DNA from: Aquilutibacter rugosus
GTDB lineage: Bacteria > Pseudomonadota > Gammaproteobacteria > Xanthomonadales > Xanthomonadaceae
Direction: 5' to 3'
Length of the DNA: 64,000 nt
Assembly: GCF_036541335.1 (NCBI RefSeq)
Contig: NZ_JAZHBO010000001.1
Location: forward strand, 868,001 to 932,000
How positions within the stretch are numbered: the first letter of the stretch is position 1; every line of letters starts with the position of its first letter. The notes below the pieces were generated by a model. The model saw nothing but the letters and a program-made list of their open reading frames with translations. It made no database searches and was not told the DNA's origin. The translations under genes and the position numbers were made by a program. This document shows, in pieces, positions 1-8,704 of this stretch.

Positions 1-915
1 GCCCGACTCCTGTCCGGCTGCAATCATCTGCAAGGCCCAAGGGGGTAGCGGCGCCTCGGCTAGCACCTCGGCCAGTCGTCGGCCTGAGCGCACACCCTCC
101 AGCCAGGCAGCACGGTGCTGCGAGAACACCGGGTGGCCGGCGTTGTCGGCGGCGAGGGACAGGCCTTCGAGAATGGGAAGGCCAACTCGCGTCGTCAATG
201 ACAAGGTGGTTGCCCACCGGGCCGCTGCCATTTGTCGCCAAAGCGTACCGAGTACCGGCAATCGGGCCAGCGCCCGACGCAGCGGTGCGTGATCGGCGCG
301 CAAGGCAGCCCGTAGAACAAAGAACACCGGCACCACCGCCAACGGCAACCATTGCCAATGCGAACGCAATAAATCGCTGGCGTGCAACAGCTGCTCGGTG
401 AGCCACGGCAGCTGCGAGCCCGAGTCGCGGAACAGACCGGCAAACTGCGGCACCACAAATCCCAGCAGAAACCCGCTAATTAATAAGGACACCACCAGGA
501 CGACTAGCGGATACGTCATGATCTGCTGCAACTGACGTCGCATGCGCAGGCGCGCCTCCAAGGAATCAGCCAAGCGTTGCACGGCCAACTCCAGGCGACC
601 GGTTCGCTCACCGGTTCGGATCAGGGCCAAGGCAAACGGATCGAATACGCGCGGATGCTCGGCCATGGCCTCCGACAGACTCAAGCCCATCGCCAACTGC
701 TCCTGCAGGTGTGTCAGCAATCGCGGCCAGTGCTTACCGGTTGCCGCCCGCAGTTGCGCCTGCAGGCAATCGGGTAGGGAGATGCCTGCGGACAGCAAGG
801 TTGCCAGTTGTTCCAGCCAGCGGGTCAGCTCCTCGACCGGCAACCGAATCCGCGAGCGGTTAGGGGTTGTCTCCGGCATGGTCACCGTCAAAGGCGTATC
901 GGGATTCCACTGCAT
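1..915 (-). CDS. Type II secretion/type IV pilus inner-membrane protein (GspF/PilC family), C-terminus cut by window edge
   Basis: The reading frame stays open for 305 codons from an ATG at 915 to the first base of the window, so the C-terminus is missing. The translation has the GspF/PilC layout: a cytoplasmic four-helix domain (about residues 20-130), a hydrophobic segment near residues 135-160, a second around 185-205, then the start of the second F domain. It breaks off just after GQESG, which matches the conserved G-E/Q-E-S-G motif of the family. The family forms the inner-membrane platform that couples the assembly ATPase to pilin or pseudopilin polymerisation. The start lies 3 bases after the stop of the ATPase gene, so the two are co-transcribed with the pilin. 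Pilus versus secretion role cannot be settled without the missing flank. Confidence 0.88.
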   Translation of the reverse strand, partial: MQWNPDTPLTVTMPETTPNRSRIRLPVEELTRWLEQLATLLSAGISLPDCLQAQLRAATGKHWPRLLTHLQEQLAMGLSLSEAMAEHPRVFDPFALALIRTGERTGRLELAVQRLADSLEARLRMRRQLQQIMTYPLVVLVVSLLISGFLLGFVVPQFAGLFRDSGSQLPWLTEQLLHASDLLRSHWQWLPLAVVPVFFVLRAALRADHAPLRRALARLPVLGTLWRQMAAARWATTLSLTTRVGLPILEGLSLAADNAGHPVFSQHRAAWLEGVRSGRRLAEVLAEAPLPPWALQMIAAGQESG

Positions 916-918
916 TGC

Positions 919-1992
919 TCAGTTCTCCAAACAGACACGAATCACTTCGGCGCTGACAGTGATCCCTTGAGCGACTTTGGTGTCGCCGCTTTCTTTTAGG
1001 CTCGGCTGACCGCAGCGACGCATGTGCTCGCGCAGTGCGGCCAGCGAGAACTGTTGCGCCTGCAGGGCCGGACGGTCCGCTGCCGCCAGCGGCAATAGCT
1101 CAAAAATTCCGGCCCGCCCGCGAAAGCCCTGATTGCACTGCCGACAACCGCCGCCGCAGTTGTGCAGACGGCGTACCAGACGCTGTGCCACTACCAAGGA
1201 CAGCGAATCGGCCAGATCGTGCAACGGCACTCCCAGACTGGCGAGTCGTTGCACCGCCTGCGGCGCATCGTTGGTGTGCAGGGTGCTCAATACCAAGTGA
1301 CCGGTCTGTGCCGCCTTGACTGCGATGTCCGCCGTCTCGGGATCGCGAATCTCGCCGACCATCAGAACATCGGGATCCTGCCGCAGAAACCCTTTCATGA
1401 CCGTAGCAAAGTTGAGACCGCGCCGCGGATTCATCGCCACCTGGTTGATGCCTTCAATCGCCAGTTCGATGGGATCCTCGACGGTGGAGACATTGCGGTG
1501 AATCCGATTGAGGTACTGCAGCGCGGCGTAAAGTGTCACGGTCTTGCCGGAGCCGGTGGGACCGGTGACCAGAATCAGGCCGTGCGGCATGTCGAGATGT
1601 CGCCGCAGCAACAGCTCCTGTTCCGGCTCCAGACCGATCGCGGGCAGATCGAGACTCGAGGCCAGACGATCCTGCAGACGTAGCACTGCCTTTTCGCCGT
1701 GCAAGGTGGGCAAGACCGAGACGCGGAAATCAACGAAGGCCTGGCCGAACTGCCAAGTCAGCCGCCCGTCCTGAGGTACATGCCGCTCGGCAATGTCGAG
1801 TTGCGCGGCGACCTTGATCCGCGTGGCAATCAGGGCGGCATCGGCGACATCGAGCCGCTGCGTCTCGAGCAGAAAGCCATCGACCCGCAGTCGCACGCGG
1901 ACATGGTCGGCGAAGGGCTCCACATGGATATCCGAAGCCCCTCTCTCCACGGCCGACCACAATGTCAGCTCGAGCCAATCGGGCGGCAACAT
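919..1992 (-). CDS. Type IV pilus/T2SS assembly ATPase, short GspE/PilB/HofB-like form
   Basis: This is a hexameric traffic ATPase powering pilin assembly. Visible are the N2 domain start (GASDIHVEP, residues 18-26), Walker A GPTGSGKT (144-151), an Asp box DPIE, Walker B region DVLMVGEIRD (208-217) and the His box TGHLVLSTLH. The usual N1 (MshEN-type) domain is absent: about 357 aa against roughly 460-570 for PilB/GspE. The zinc motif is collapsed, with only C279, C283 and C286 in place of two separated CxxC pairs. I chose the ATG at 1992 because it overlaps the pilin stop as TGATG, which suggests translational coupling. An upstream in-frame TTG at 2040 would add 16 residues but sits inside the pilin gene. 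The pilin, ATPase, PilC order resembles ppdD-hofB-hofC of E. coli. The GspE/PilB class fits better than PilT. Confidence 0.88.
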   Translation of the reverse strand: MLPPDWLELTLWSAVERGASDIHVEPFADHVRVRLRVDGFLLETQRLDVADAALIATRIKVAAQLDIAERHVPQDGRLTWQFGQAFVDFRVSVLPTLHGEKAVLRLQDRLASSLDLPAIGLEPEQELLLRRHLDMPHGLILVTGPTGSGKTVTLYAALQYLNRIHRNVSTVEDPIELAIEGINQVAMNPRRGLNFATVMKGFLRQDPDVLMVGEIRDPETADIAVKAAQTGHLVLSTLHTNDAPQAVQRLASLGVPLHDLADSLSLVVAQRLVRRLHNCGGGCRQCNQGFRGRAGIFELLPLAAADRPALQAQQFSLAALREHMRRCGQPSLKESGDTKVAQGITVSAEVIRVCLEN

Positions 1993-2486
1993 CAGTTGAT
2001 CGTGCAGGAAATGCCGCGCGGATTGGATGAGCCGGCGCAACCGGTGCCACTCATTACCCAGTTTGTGGTCACGGTGCCGGAGGACGGCGTCAGGACCAGG
2101 GTCATGTTGCTGTTGTCCACCGCTTTGGCGGTTGAGGTCATGGTGATCACGCCGTTGGCAACGGCCAGCTGATCGACGTAGCGGACGGTGGCGCCGTTAC
2201 TGCCAGCCGCAATCGCCGCCGGGATCTCACCGGTGCCGGCATTGCAGCCGGTCAGCACTCCGGTTTCCTGGATGCACCGCTCCACGCCCAGTTTGTAGGT
2301 TTCGGCGCCGGCGAGGGCGCCGGTCAGCTTGGTGCGCTGGGTCTGATTTAAGTACTGTGGTACGCCGAACATGGCCAGCAGGGCAATGATGGCGATCACA
2401 ACCATCAGTTCGATCATGGTGAAACCGGCTTCCGGATCGCTTGGACGGCGGCTCAGACGGGGGGGAAGTAGCTTACGAGAGGACAT
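1992..2486 (-). CDS. Type IV pilin (PilA/PpdD-like prepilin)
   Basis: This is a prepilin with a class III signal: a basic leader, then the prepilin peptidase site G/FTMIELMVVIAII with Glu at mature position +5, followed by the hydrophobic assembly helix. The rest is a small globular domain with two cysteine pairs (C near 79 and 88 of the preprotein, and two near the C-terminus), consistent with a disulfide-bounded D-region. The ATG at 2486 is preceded by GGAG at suitable spacing and is preferred over an upstream in-frame start at 2522. The leader of about 20 residues is long for a type IVa pilin but tolerated in this group. It is the first gene of a pilin-ATPase-PilC unit and diverges from sucC. 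It could be the major pilin or a minor one. Confidence 0.88.
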   Translation of the reverse strand: MSSRKLLPPRLSRRPSDPEAGFTMIELMVVIAIIALLAMFGVPQYLNQTQRTKLTGALAGAETYKLGVERCIQETGVLTGCNAGTGEIPAAIAAGSNGATVRYVDQLAVANGVITMTSTAKAVDNSNMTLVLTPSSGTVTTNWVMSGTGCAGSSNPRGISCTIN

Positions 2487-2611
2487 GGCAGGCTCCGGTT
2501 GTGGGTGAATGACGCCCCACAATGGCCTTCGTCAAAGGGCAAAAACACGTAAATAGCCGAATTTCTGACCGGATAGCCCCCGCCGGCGACCAAATGCGTT
2601 CACCCCGAGGT

Positions 2612-2640
2612 TTGAGATGACTCGCCTGATCGGCGATAAT
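2612..2640 (+). promoter_or_regulatory. Sigma70-type promoter for sucCD
   Basis: TTGAGA at 2612-2617 and GATAAT at 2635-2640 are separated by exactly 17 bases; each box matches the consensus at five of six positions. It points at sucC, whose ATG is 53 bases downstream of the -10 box, and lies in the gap between the divergent pilin gene and sucC. No transcript data are available. Confidence 0.6.
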
Positions 2641-2692
2641 AATGGGCCCCGGTCGCAATGTGCCCGGGTTCCCCTTCACTTTTTGGTGGCCC

Positions 2693-3859
<1,167 letters not shown>

Positions 3860-3877
3860 TTACCGGAGCACACATCC

Positions 3878-4753
3878 ATGAGCGTTCTGATTAACAAAGA
3901 CACCAAAGTGATCGTGCAGGGCTTCACCGGTTCGCAGGGTAGCTTCCACGCCACGCAAATGATCGAATACGGCACGCAAGTCGTAGGCGGCGTGACCCCG
4001 GGTAAGGGCGGTACGCAACACCTCGATCGTCCCGTGTTCAACACGGTCGCCGACGCCGTCAATGAAACCGGTGCCAATGCTTCGGTTATCTTCGTGCCGC
4101 CGCCGTATGCCGCTGACGCCATCCTCGAAGCCGCTGCTGCCGGCATCAAGGTCATCGTCTGCATCACCGAAGGCATTCCGGTCCTCGACATGCTGCGCGT
4201 CAAGAACGTGCTGAAGTCGCATTCGGACACCGTGCTGATCGGTCCGAACTGCCCCGGCGTGATCACTCCGGGCGAATGCAAGATCGGCATCATGCCGGGT
4301 CACATCCACATGCCGGGTAAGGTCGGTATCGTGTCGCGTTCCGGCACACTGACCTACGAAGCCGTCAAGCAAACCACCGATGTCGGTCTGGGTCAGTCCA
4401 CCTGTATCGGTATCGGCGGCGACCCGATCAACGGCACCAACTTTATCGACGCGCTGAAGTGGTTCCAGGACGATCCGCAAACCGAAGGCATCATCATGGT
4501 CGGCGAAATCGGCGGTGGCGCTGAAGAGGCCGCTGCGGAATACATCGCTAAGCACGTGACCAAGCCGGTTGTCGGTTTTATCGCCGGTGCTTCCGCTCCT
4601 AAGGGCAAGCGCATGGGCCATGCCGGTGCAATTGCATCCGGCGGTTCGGGCACGGCCGAAGGCAAGTTCGCCGCTCTCGAAAAGGCCGGTGTGACCACGG
4701 TCAAGTCGCCAGGCGATCTGGGTGCTGCCATTGCGAAGCGCCTGAACGGCTAA
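3878..4753 (+). CDS. sucD: Succinyl-CoA synthetase alpha subunit
   Basis: This is the alpha subunit that binds CoA and carries the phosphohistidine. It has an N-terminal CoA-binding Rossmann domain (GFTGSQGSFH near residues 15-24) and a ligase domain with the phosphorylated His in GHAGAI (H248). IGPNCPGVITPGE and GGDPINGT are also family signatures. The length (291 aa) is normal. CGGAG lies upstream of the ATG, 18 bases after sucC, so the subunits are made in parallel. The gene is followed by a clear intrinsic terminator. Confidence 0.98.
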   Translation: MSVLINKDTKVIVQGFTGSQGSFHATQMIEYGTQVVGGVTPGKGGTQHLDRPVFNTVADAVNETGANASVIFVPPPYAADAILEAAAAGIKVIVCITEGIPVLDMLRVKNVLKSHSDTVLIGPNCPGVITPGECKIGIMPGHIHMPGKVGIVSRSGTLTYEAVKQTTDVGLGQSTCIGIGGDPINGTNFIDALKWFQDDPQTEGIIMVGEIGGGAEEAAAEYIAKHVTKPVVGFIAGASAPKGKRMGHAGAIASGGSGTAEGKFAALEKAGVTTVKSPGDLGAAIAKRLNG

Positions 4754-4805
4754 TTCGTTTGCGCCTACAGGCGCACACGGAGAAATCAAAAATCAAAAAT
4801 TTTTG

Positions 4806-4837
4806 CCGGCCCTGCAGCAATGCGGGGCCGGTTTTTT
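4806..4837 (+). terminator. Rho-independent terminator of sucCD
   Basis: A 10-bp stem (4806-4815 pairing with 4822-4831, one G-U pair) with a 6-base loop is followed by a run of seven T. It lies about 50 bases after the sucD stop and upstream of the next start at 4908. Confidence 0.9.
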
Positions 4838-4907
4838 TGCGGGGCTATTCAGAGTTTGTCGCCGGCGTTATCTGTTTGGCATCGTCATTGGGCTGCATAA
4901 TAGGCGG

Positions 4908-5258
4908 ATGAAAACACCCCGCAACGCCCGCAAGCTGCAAAATCAGTTGAGCGAACTGTCGGTAGCCGTGCCGGCCATCGTGACGCATCGTCTGCTGAAT
5001 CCGTCGGAGCGTGAAACAGAGCGCATGATCGCCGAGAAGGCGCAGGCGTTCACGGCCTCGTGGATTGGCATGTACAGCGAAATGGCGACCTTGCCGTGGC
5101 GCTGGAGTCTCGAAGTGATGCAGAGCGTGACAACCGGCCGCAGCATCTCGCCGAGCAAGATCATGGGTGATCTCAACGATGTCGCCGCCGCCGGGCTCAA
5201 GCCGGTCTACGACACCGCGATGGCCAACAAGCGCCGCCTGAGCAAGCGCAAGTCTTAA
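4908..5258 (+). CDS. Small phasin-like protein (possible PHA granule-associated protein)
   Basis: This is a 116-residue soluble, helix-rich protein with a basic N-terminus (MKTPRNARKLQNQ) and a strongly basic C-terminal tail (NKRRLSKRKS). The stretch around residues 13-50 (VAVPAIVTHRLL, then EKAQAFTASW) resembles short phasin-like proteins annotated as polyhydroxyalkanoate granule-associated in proteobacteria. That resemblance is recalled and was not computed. The ATG at 4908 is chosen because the longer frame from a TTG at 4803 would run through the sucD terminator. The 3' end overlaps the convergent flavin monooxygenase gene by 3 bases (TTAA). No PHA synthase is in the window. It may instead be an unrelated DNA- or membrane-binding helical protein. 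Confidence 0.5.
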   Translation: MKTPRNARKLQNQLSELSVAVPAIVTHRLLNPSERETERMIAEKAQAFTASWIGMYSEMATLPWRWSLEVMQSVTTGRSISPSKIMGDLNDVAAAGLKPVYDTAMANKRRLSKRKS

Positions 5259-6244
5259 GCGTTCAAGCCCATCGCTTCGGCGATGCCTGCAATTGAACGT
5301 CGGCGCGCCTGATGGTCGTACACGTCGGATACCACCATCACTTCATCTACGCCGGTCTCGGCGACAAATGCCTGCAGTTCGGCGCGGACCGTAGCGACGG
5401 AGCCGTAGATTGAGCGCGACAGCATCGACTGCGCCTGAGCCTTGCCGGCGTCGGTCCAGTACGTGTTGATGTCATCAATGGGTGGCTTGCTCAAACCGCG
5501 ACGGCCACTGACTAAATCGGTGAACGACATTTGCTGCGTTGTGGCTAAACGTGTGGCCTCGGCATCGGTGTCTGCTGCGATGACATTGATACCTGCGACG
5601 GCATACGGCTTGGCCAACTGTGCAGAGGGCTTAAAGCGGCTGCGGTAGATTTCGAGTGCCTGCATCAGCATCTGTGGGGCAAAGTGCGACGCAAATGCGT
5701 ACGGCAGCCCGAGTTCTGCGGCCAGCATGGCGCCATAGGTGCTCGAGCCGAGAATCCACAGCGGCACCTGCGTTCCGGCGGCAGGCACTGCGACGATACT
5801 TTGGTCGGGCAGGGCGGGTGCGAAATAGGATTGCAGCTCGATCACATCCTGCGGGAACCGGTCCGATGCCTCGGGTGGCCTGCGCATGGCGCGAATGGCG
5901 ACCTGATCGGTACCGGGTGCGCGTCCCAGGCCCAGATCAATGCGGCCGGGGAATAGGCGTTCCAATGTGCCGAATTGTTCAGCAATGATGTAGGGCGCAT
6001 GGCTGGGCAGCATGATGCCGCCCGCGCCTACTCGGATCGTATGGGTGCCGGCGGCAATATGCGCAATCACGATGGATGTCGCGGCGCTGGCGATACCCGC
6101 CATGTTGTGGTGCTCGGCCACCCACACGCGACGATACCCGCTTTGCTCGGCCAGCAACGCCAGATCGCGTGCATTGTGAAGCGCTCCGGCGGCATCGGTG
6201 TCTTGCGTGATGCGGGCCAGTTCGAGAATAGAGAGTGCGGTCAT
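5255..6244 (-). CDS. LLM-class flavin-dependent oxidoreductase (luciferase-like monooxygenase)
   Basis: This is a bacterial luciferase-like TIM-barrel flavoenzyme of the MsnO8/YhbW type. It has the family hallmarks: WVAEHHNM near residues 41-48, GTHTIRVGAGGIMLPSH, the segment ERLFPGRIDLGLGRAPGTD, and a C-terminal region with SVATVRAELQAFVAETGVDE. Such enzymes use reduced FMN, usually to oxidise small organic substrates; the substrate is unknown. The length of 329 aa is typical. It stands alone on the minus strand, convergent and overlapping at its end with the phasin-like gene, and reads away from the two-component regulator gene. Confidence 0.9.
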   Translation of the reverse strand: MTALSILELARITQDTDAAGALHNARDLALLAEQSGYRRVWVAEHHNMAGIASAATSIVIAHIAAGTHTIRVGAGGIMLPSHAPYIIAEQFGTLERLFPGRIDLGLGRAPGTDQVAIRAMRRPPEASDRFPQDVIELQSYFAPALPDQSIVAVPAAGTQVPLWILGSSTYGAMLAAELGLPYAFASHFAPQMLMQALEIYRSRFKPSAQLAKPYAVAGINVIAADTDAEATRLATTQQMSFTDLVSGRRGLSKPPIDDINTYWTDAGKAQAQSMLSRSIYGSVATVRAELQAFVAETGVDEVMVVSDVYDHQARRRSIAGIAEAMGLNA

Positions 6245-6292
6245 GCGATTAGGATAGCCGACCGGCGTGGCATTCGGCCTGATCGGATCGCG

Positions 6293-6901
6293 TTACTTAA
6301 GCAGCCAGCCATGTTCATTGGCCAACCGTTTCAAGTCGGCGGTGCTGCGAACGCCGAGCTTTTCGAACAGATTGGCGCGCTGGCGATAGACCGTTTTGTC
6401 ACTGATGCCCAACTCATAGGCAATGACCTTGGGCACTTTTTCCTCAATGATGCCTTTGACAATGATCAGCTCCCGCTCGGACAAATCCACCCGCCGCGTG
6501 GGCGTGTTTGATATGCCGTGCGGCGCGACCCGTTCACCGGACGCGATGCGCTGAAGATCGTTCACCAGCGAGGCCGGTGCTCCGGCCTTGCTGATGAACC
6601 CCCAAGCCCCCTGGCTCATTGCGCGCGACACCAACGCCGGATCGTTGTGCATGCTGACGATGGCGATTCGGCATTCCGGGCACACGGCAAGCAGTTTGGG
6701 GATCAGGTCCAATCCACTGCTGTTGTTGCCCAGACTCAGATCCAGCATCACTAGATCCGGTTGTATTGCCTGACAGATCCGCACACCCTCTTCGGGCGTT
6801 GCGGCCTCACCAACCACGGACAAGTTGTCATGGTTCTCGAGCAGGTACTTAAACCCCTCGCGAACGATGTGGTGGTCATCAATCAGAACAATTCGATGCA
6901 T
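6293..6901 (-). CDS. NarL/FixJ-family response regulator (UhpA-like)
   Basis: This is a two-domain transcription regulator. The receiver domain has acidic residues D8/D9, the phospho-acceptor D54 in MLDLSLG and the conserved Lys of SKAG. The C-terminal LuxR-type helix-turn-helix starts at LSERELIIVKGI (residues about 140-151), with GISDKTVYRQRANLFEKLGV as the recognition part. The length (202 aa) is usual. It is divergently transcribed from the MASE1 histidine kinase at 7040, about 140 bases apart, and the pair probably works as one UhpB/UhpA-like system. The target genes are unknown; the nearby nadE operon or the shared intergenic region are candidates. Confidence 0.93.
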   Translation of the reverse strand: MHRIVLIDDHHIVREGFKYLLENHDNLSVVGEAATPEEGVRICQAIQPDLVMLDLSLGNNSSGLDLIPKLLAVCPECRIAIVSMHNDPALVSRAMSQGAWGFISKAGAPASLVNDLQRIASGERVAPHGISNTPTRRVDLSERELIIVKGIIEEKVPKVIAYELGISDKTVYRQRANLFEKLGVRSTADLKRLANEHGWLLK

Positions 6902-7039
6902 GGGCCAATTCTGACACTGCAGGTGCCAAAGTTTGCAGAGAATTTGTCTCGGATTGCAGCGCTATGGCCGCACATTGGTCGCTTTGGAGCGGTCTGCAGT
7001 ACGATGGCCCCTAGACCTTGCTAACGACAGGACAAGAAC

Positions 7040-8704
7040 TTGCTTCCCGTGCCGGTGTGGGCCAGCAAATCCGCTGTGACGAATTCCACTGCCCCGAGCC
7101 GGACTCGGGTTTGGTTGGAGCCGCTGGCCATCATCGCTTTTGTGATGGTGGTGTACCCGCTGCTGATCCAGATTACCTATTCCAATTGGCTCCCGCACAT
7201 TGGCCTGGCGTTTGCCATGCTGTGGATACTTGCCGGGCGCTTGCGTGTCTGGGTGGTGATCGCCTTCATATTGGCCAGAATGAACGGGGCCTGGATCAAC
7301 TGGACGTTCTTTCCGCACAAATACGGCTATGACTATCCGCCGGGCATTCTGTCCTGGCGGGTTACCTTGAATGCCGATTGGGTCACTGTCGTTTTGGGTC
7401 AGTTGGACATCCTTTGTGCTCTGCTAGGCGTGCTCTACCTGCAGTACCGAAAAGTCCGCCCTGATCAGCTGGGAGAAACGGTCGGGATGGTGCAATTGCA
7501 TGTCGCTGCGCTGATCACCGCGGTATTAGGCGGGCTGAAAGATACCTTTTATGTTCTTTACGTCCATGATCCGCTGTTGCCCCACGTGTTCAGCGTGTTC
7601 TTCGGGCATTTTATCGGCGTGATGCTGGTGGCGCCTCTGGCGGCAATGCTGATCGAGCGCATCTACCGCAACGGACTGAGCGACGTCCTTGCAGAGGCCG
7701 TACTGTGGATGTTTCCAATCACAGCCGTCTTGCTGAGCTCGGCATCGGCAATTGGCGGTGATGGCGGAGAGATTCTAAGACGTCTGTTGCTCGTCGGTGT
7801 AGTCGTCATGGCCATCCGTCATGGCTGGCGCGGCGCCGCCATCTCGCTGGCAATCGTCAGTGTAGGTTTGCAGGTCGAGGCCCTCTATGATCGCGGTTTG
7901 CAAAGTACCGTAGTCATTCAGTCCTTTGTCTCGGTCGCCGGCGTAATGGGTCTGCTATTCGGTACAGCGCGCGATGAGTTGGTTGGACAACGTATCCAGC
8001 TCGAGGGCGAGTTACAGGACAACCGGGAATTAAGAAGTCAGCTGGTGTCGGCAGCCTTTAACGCGCAGAAAGTCGAGGTCGGGGAGCGCCGTGAACTGGC
8101 TCTTGAGTTGCACGATGAGTTTGGACAGAGTCTGACGGCCTTGCAGGCGTATTTGCGCGTGGCCAAGCAGAACGGCAGCATGCCACCGTTTGACACGCTG
8201 CAGTCGTTGACCGATCAGATGCGCAACAATATTCAAGGTGTGTTGGAGCGTCTGCGTCCATCCGTATTGGATGAAGTCGGGTTGTTTGCGGCGATTGACC
8301 GCGGCGCGGTCCGTGGTGTTGCCAACGCGGCCGGTCTCGAATTCACTACGGAAATGCAGGGCGACGCGCGCCTGCTGAGCCATTTGGCGGATACGCAAGA
8401 GCTGATGATGTACCGCATCGTGCAGGAGGCCGTGACTAACATCGTCCGGCACTCCGGTGCGACTGAGTGTTCGGTACGGTTGCGCCTGTCAGAGCGCTCC
8501 GGTCAGCTGTGGTTATTTGCCGATGTGCGCGACAACGGCGTCGGGCGCGTCCATATGCTCACGCAGGGTAACGGCTTGCGCAATCTGCGGCAGCGCCTAC
8601 TGGCAATTGGCGGCGTCTGGCACTGGAGTGAGCTGAATCCGGGTCTGCGCATGCACCTGCTGCTGCGCCAGGATCTAGGCGGAGTGGCTACAATAGTTGA
8701 ATGA
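7040..8704 (+). CDS. Membrane sensor histidine kinase with MASE1 domain (UhpB-like)
   Basis: The N-terminal 310 residues form an integral membrane sensor of MASE1 type (ISYSNWLPHIGLAFAM-like region near 45-60, about eight hydrophobic segments). A coiled linker follows, then a HisKA_3 dimerisation box with the phospho-acceptor H358 in ELALELHDEFGQ, and a HATPase_c domain with N-box VQEAVTNIVRHS and G-boxes DNGVG and GNGLRNLRQR. The start is a TTG at 7040 with AGGA seven bases upstream; no better in-frame ATG precedes the membrane domain. The stop overlaps the nadE start as ATGA, so kinase and NAD synthetase are translationally coupled, which is unusual. The likely partner is the divergent response regulator. 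The signal is unknown. Confidence 0.92.
   Translation: MLPVPVWASKSAVTNSTAPSRTRVWLEPLAIIAFVMVVYPLLIQITYSNWLPHIGLAFAMLWILAGRLRVWVVIAFILARMNGAWINWTFFPHKYGYDYPPGILSWRVTLNADWVTVVLGQLDILCALLGVLYLQYRKVRPDQLGETVGMVQLHVAALITAVLGGLKDTFYVLYVHDPLLPHVFSVFFGHFIGVMLVAPLAAMLIERIYRNGLSDVLAEAVLWMFPITAVLLSSASAIGGDGGEILRRLLLVGVVVMAIRHGWRGAAISLAIVSVGLQVEALYDRGLQSTVVIQSFVSVAGVMGLLFGTARDELVGQRIQLEGELQDNRELRSQLVSAAFNAQKVEVGERRELALELHDEFGQSLTALQAYLRVAKQNGSMPPFDTLQSLTDQMRNNIQGVLERLRPSVLDEVGLFAAIDRGAVRGVANAAGLEFTTEMQGDARLLSHLADTQELMMYRIVQEAVTNIVRHSGATECSVRLRLSERSGQLWLFADVRDNGVGRVHMLTQGNGLRNLRQRLLAIGGVWHWSELNPGLRMHLLLRQDLGGVATIVE

Noticed and set aside
3860..4789. A 309-codon minus-strand frame opposite sucD
   Set aside because: Antisense shadow of sucD, which is certain.
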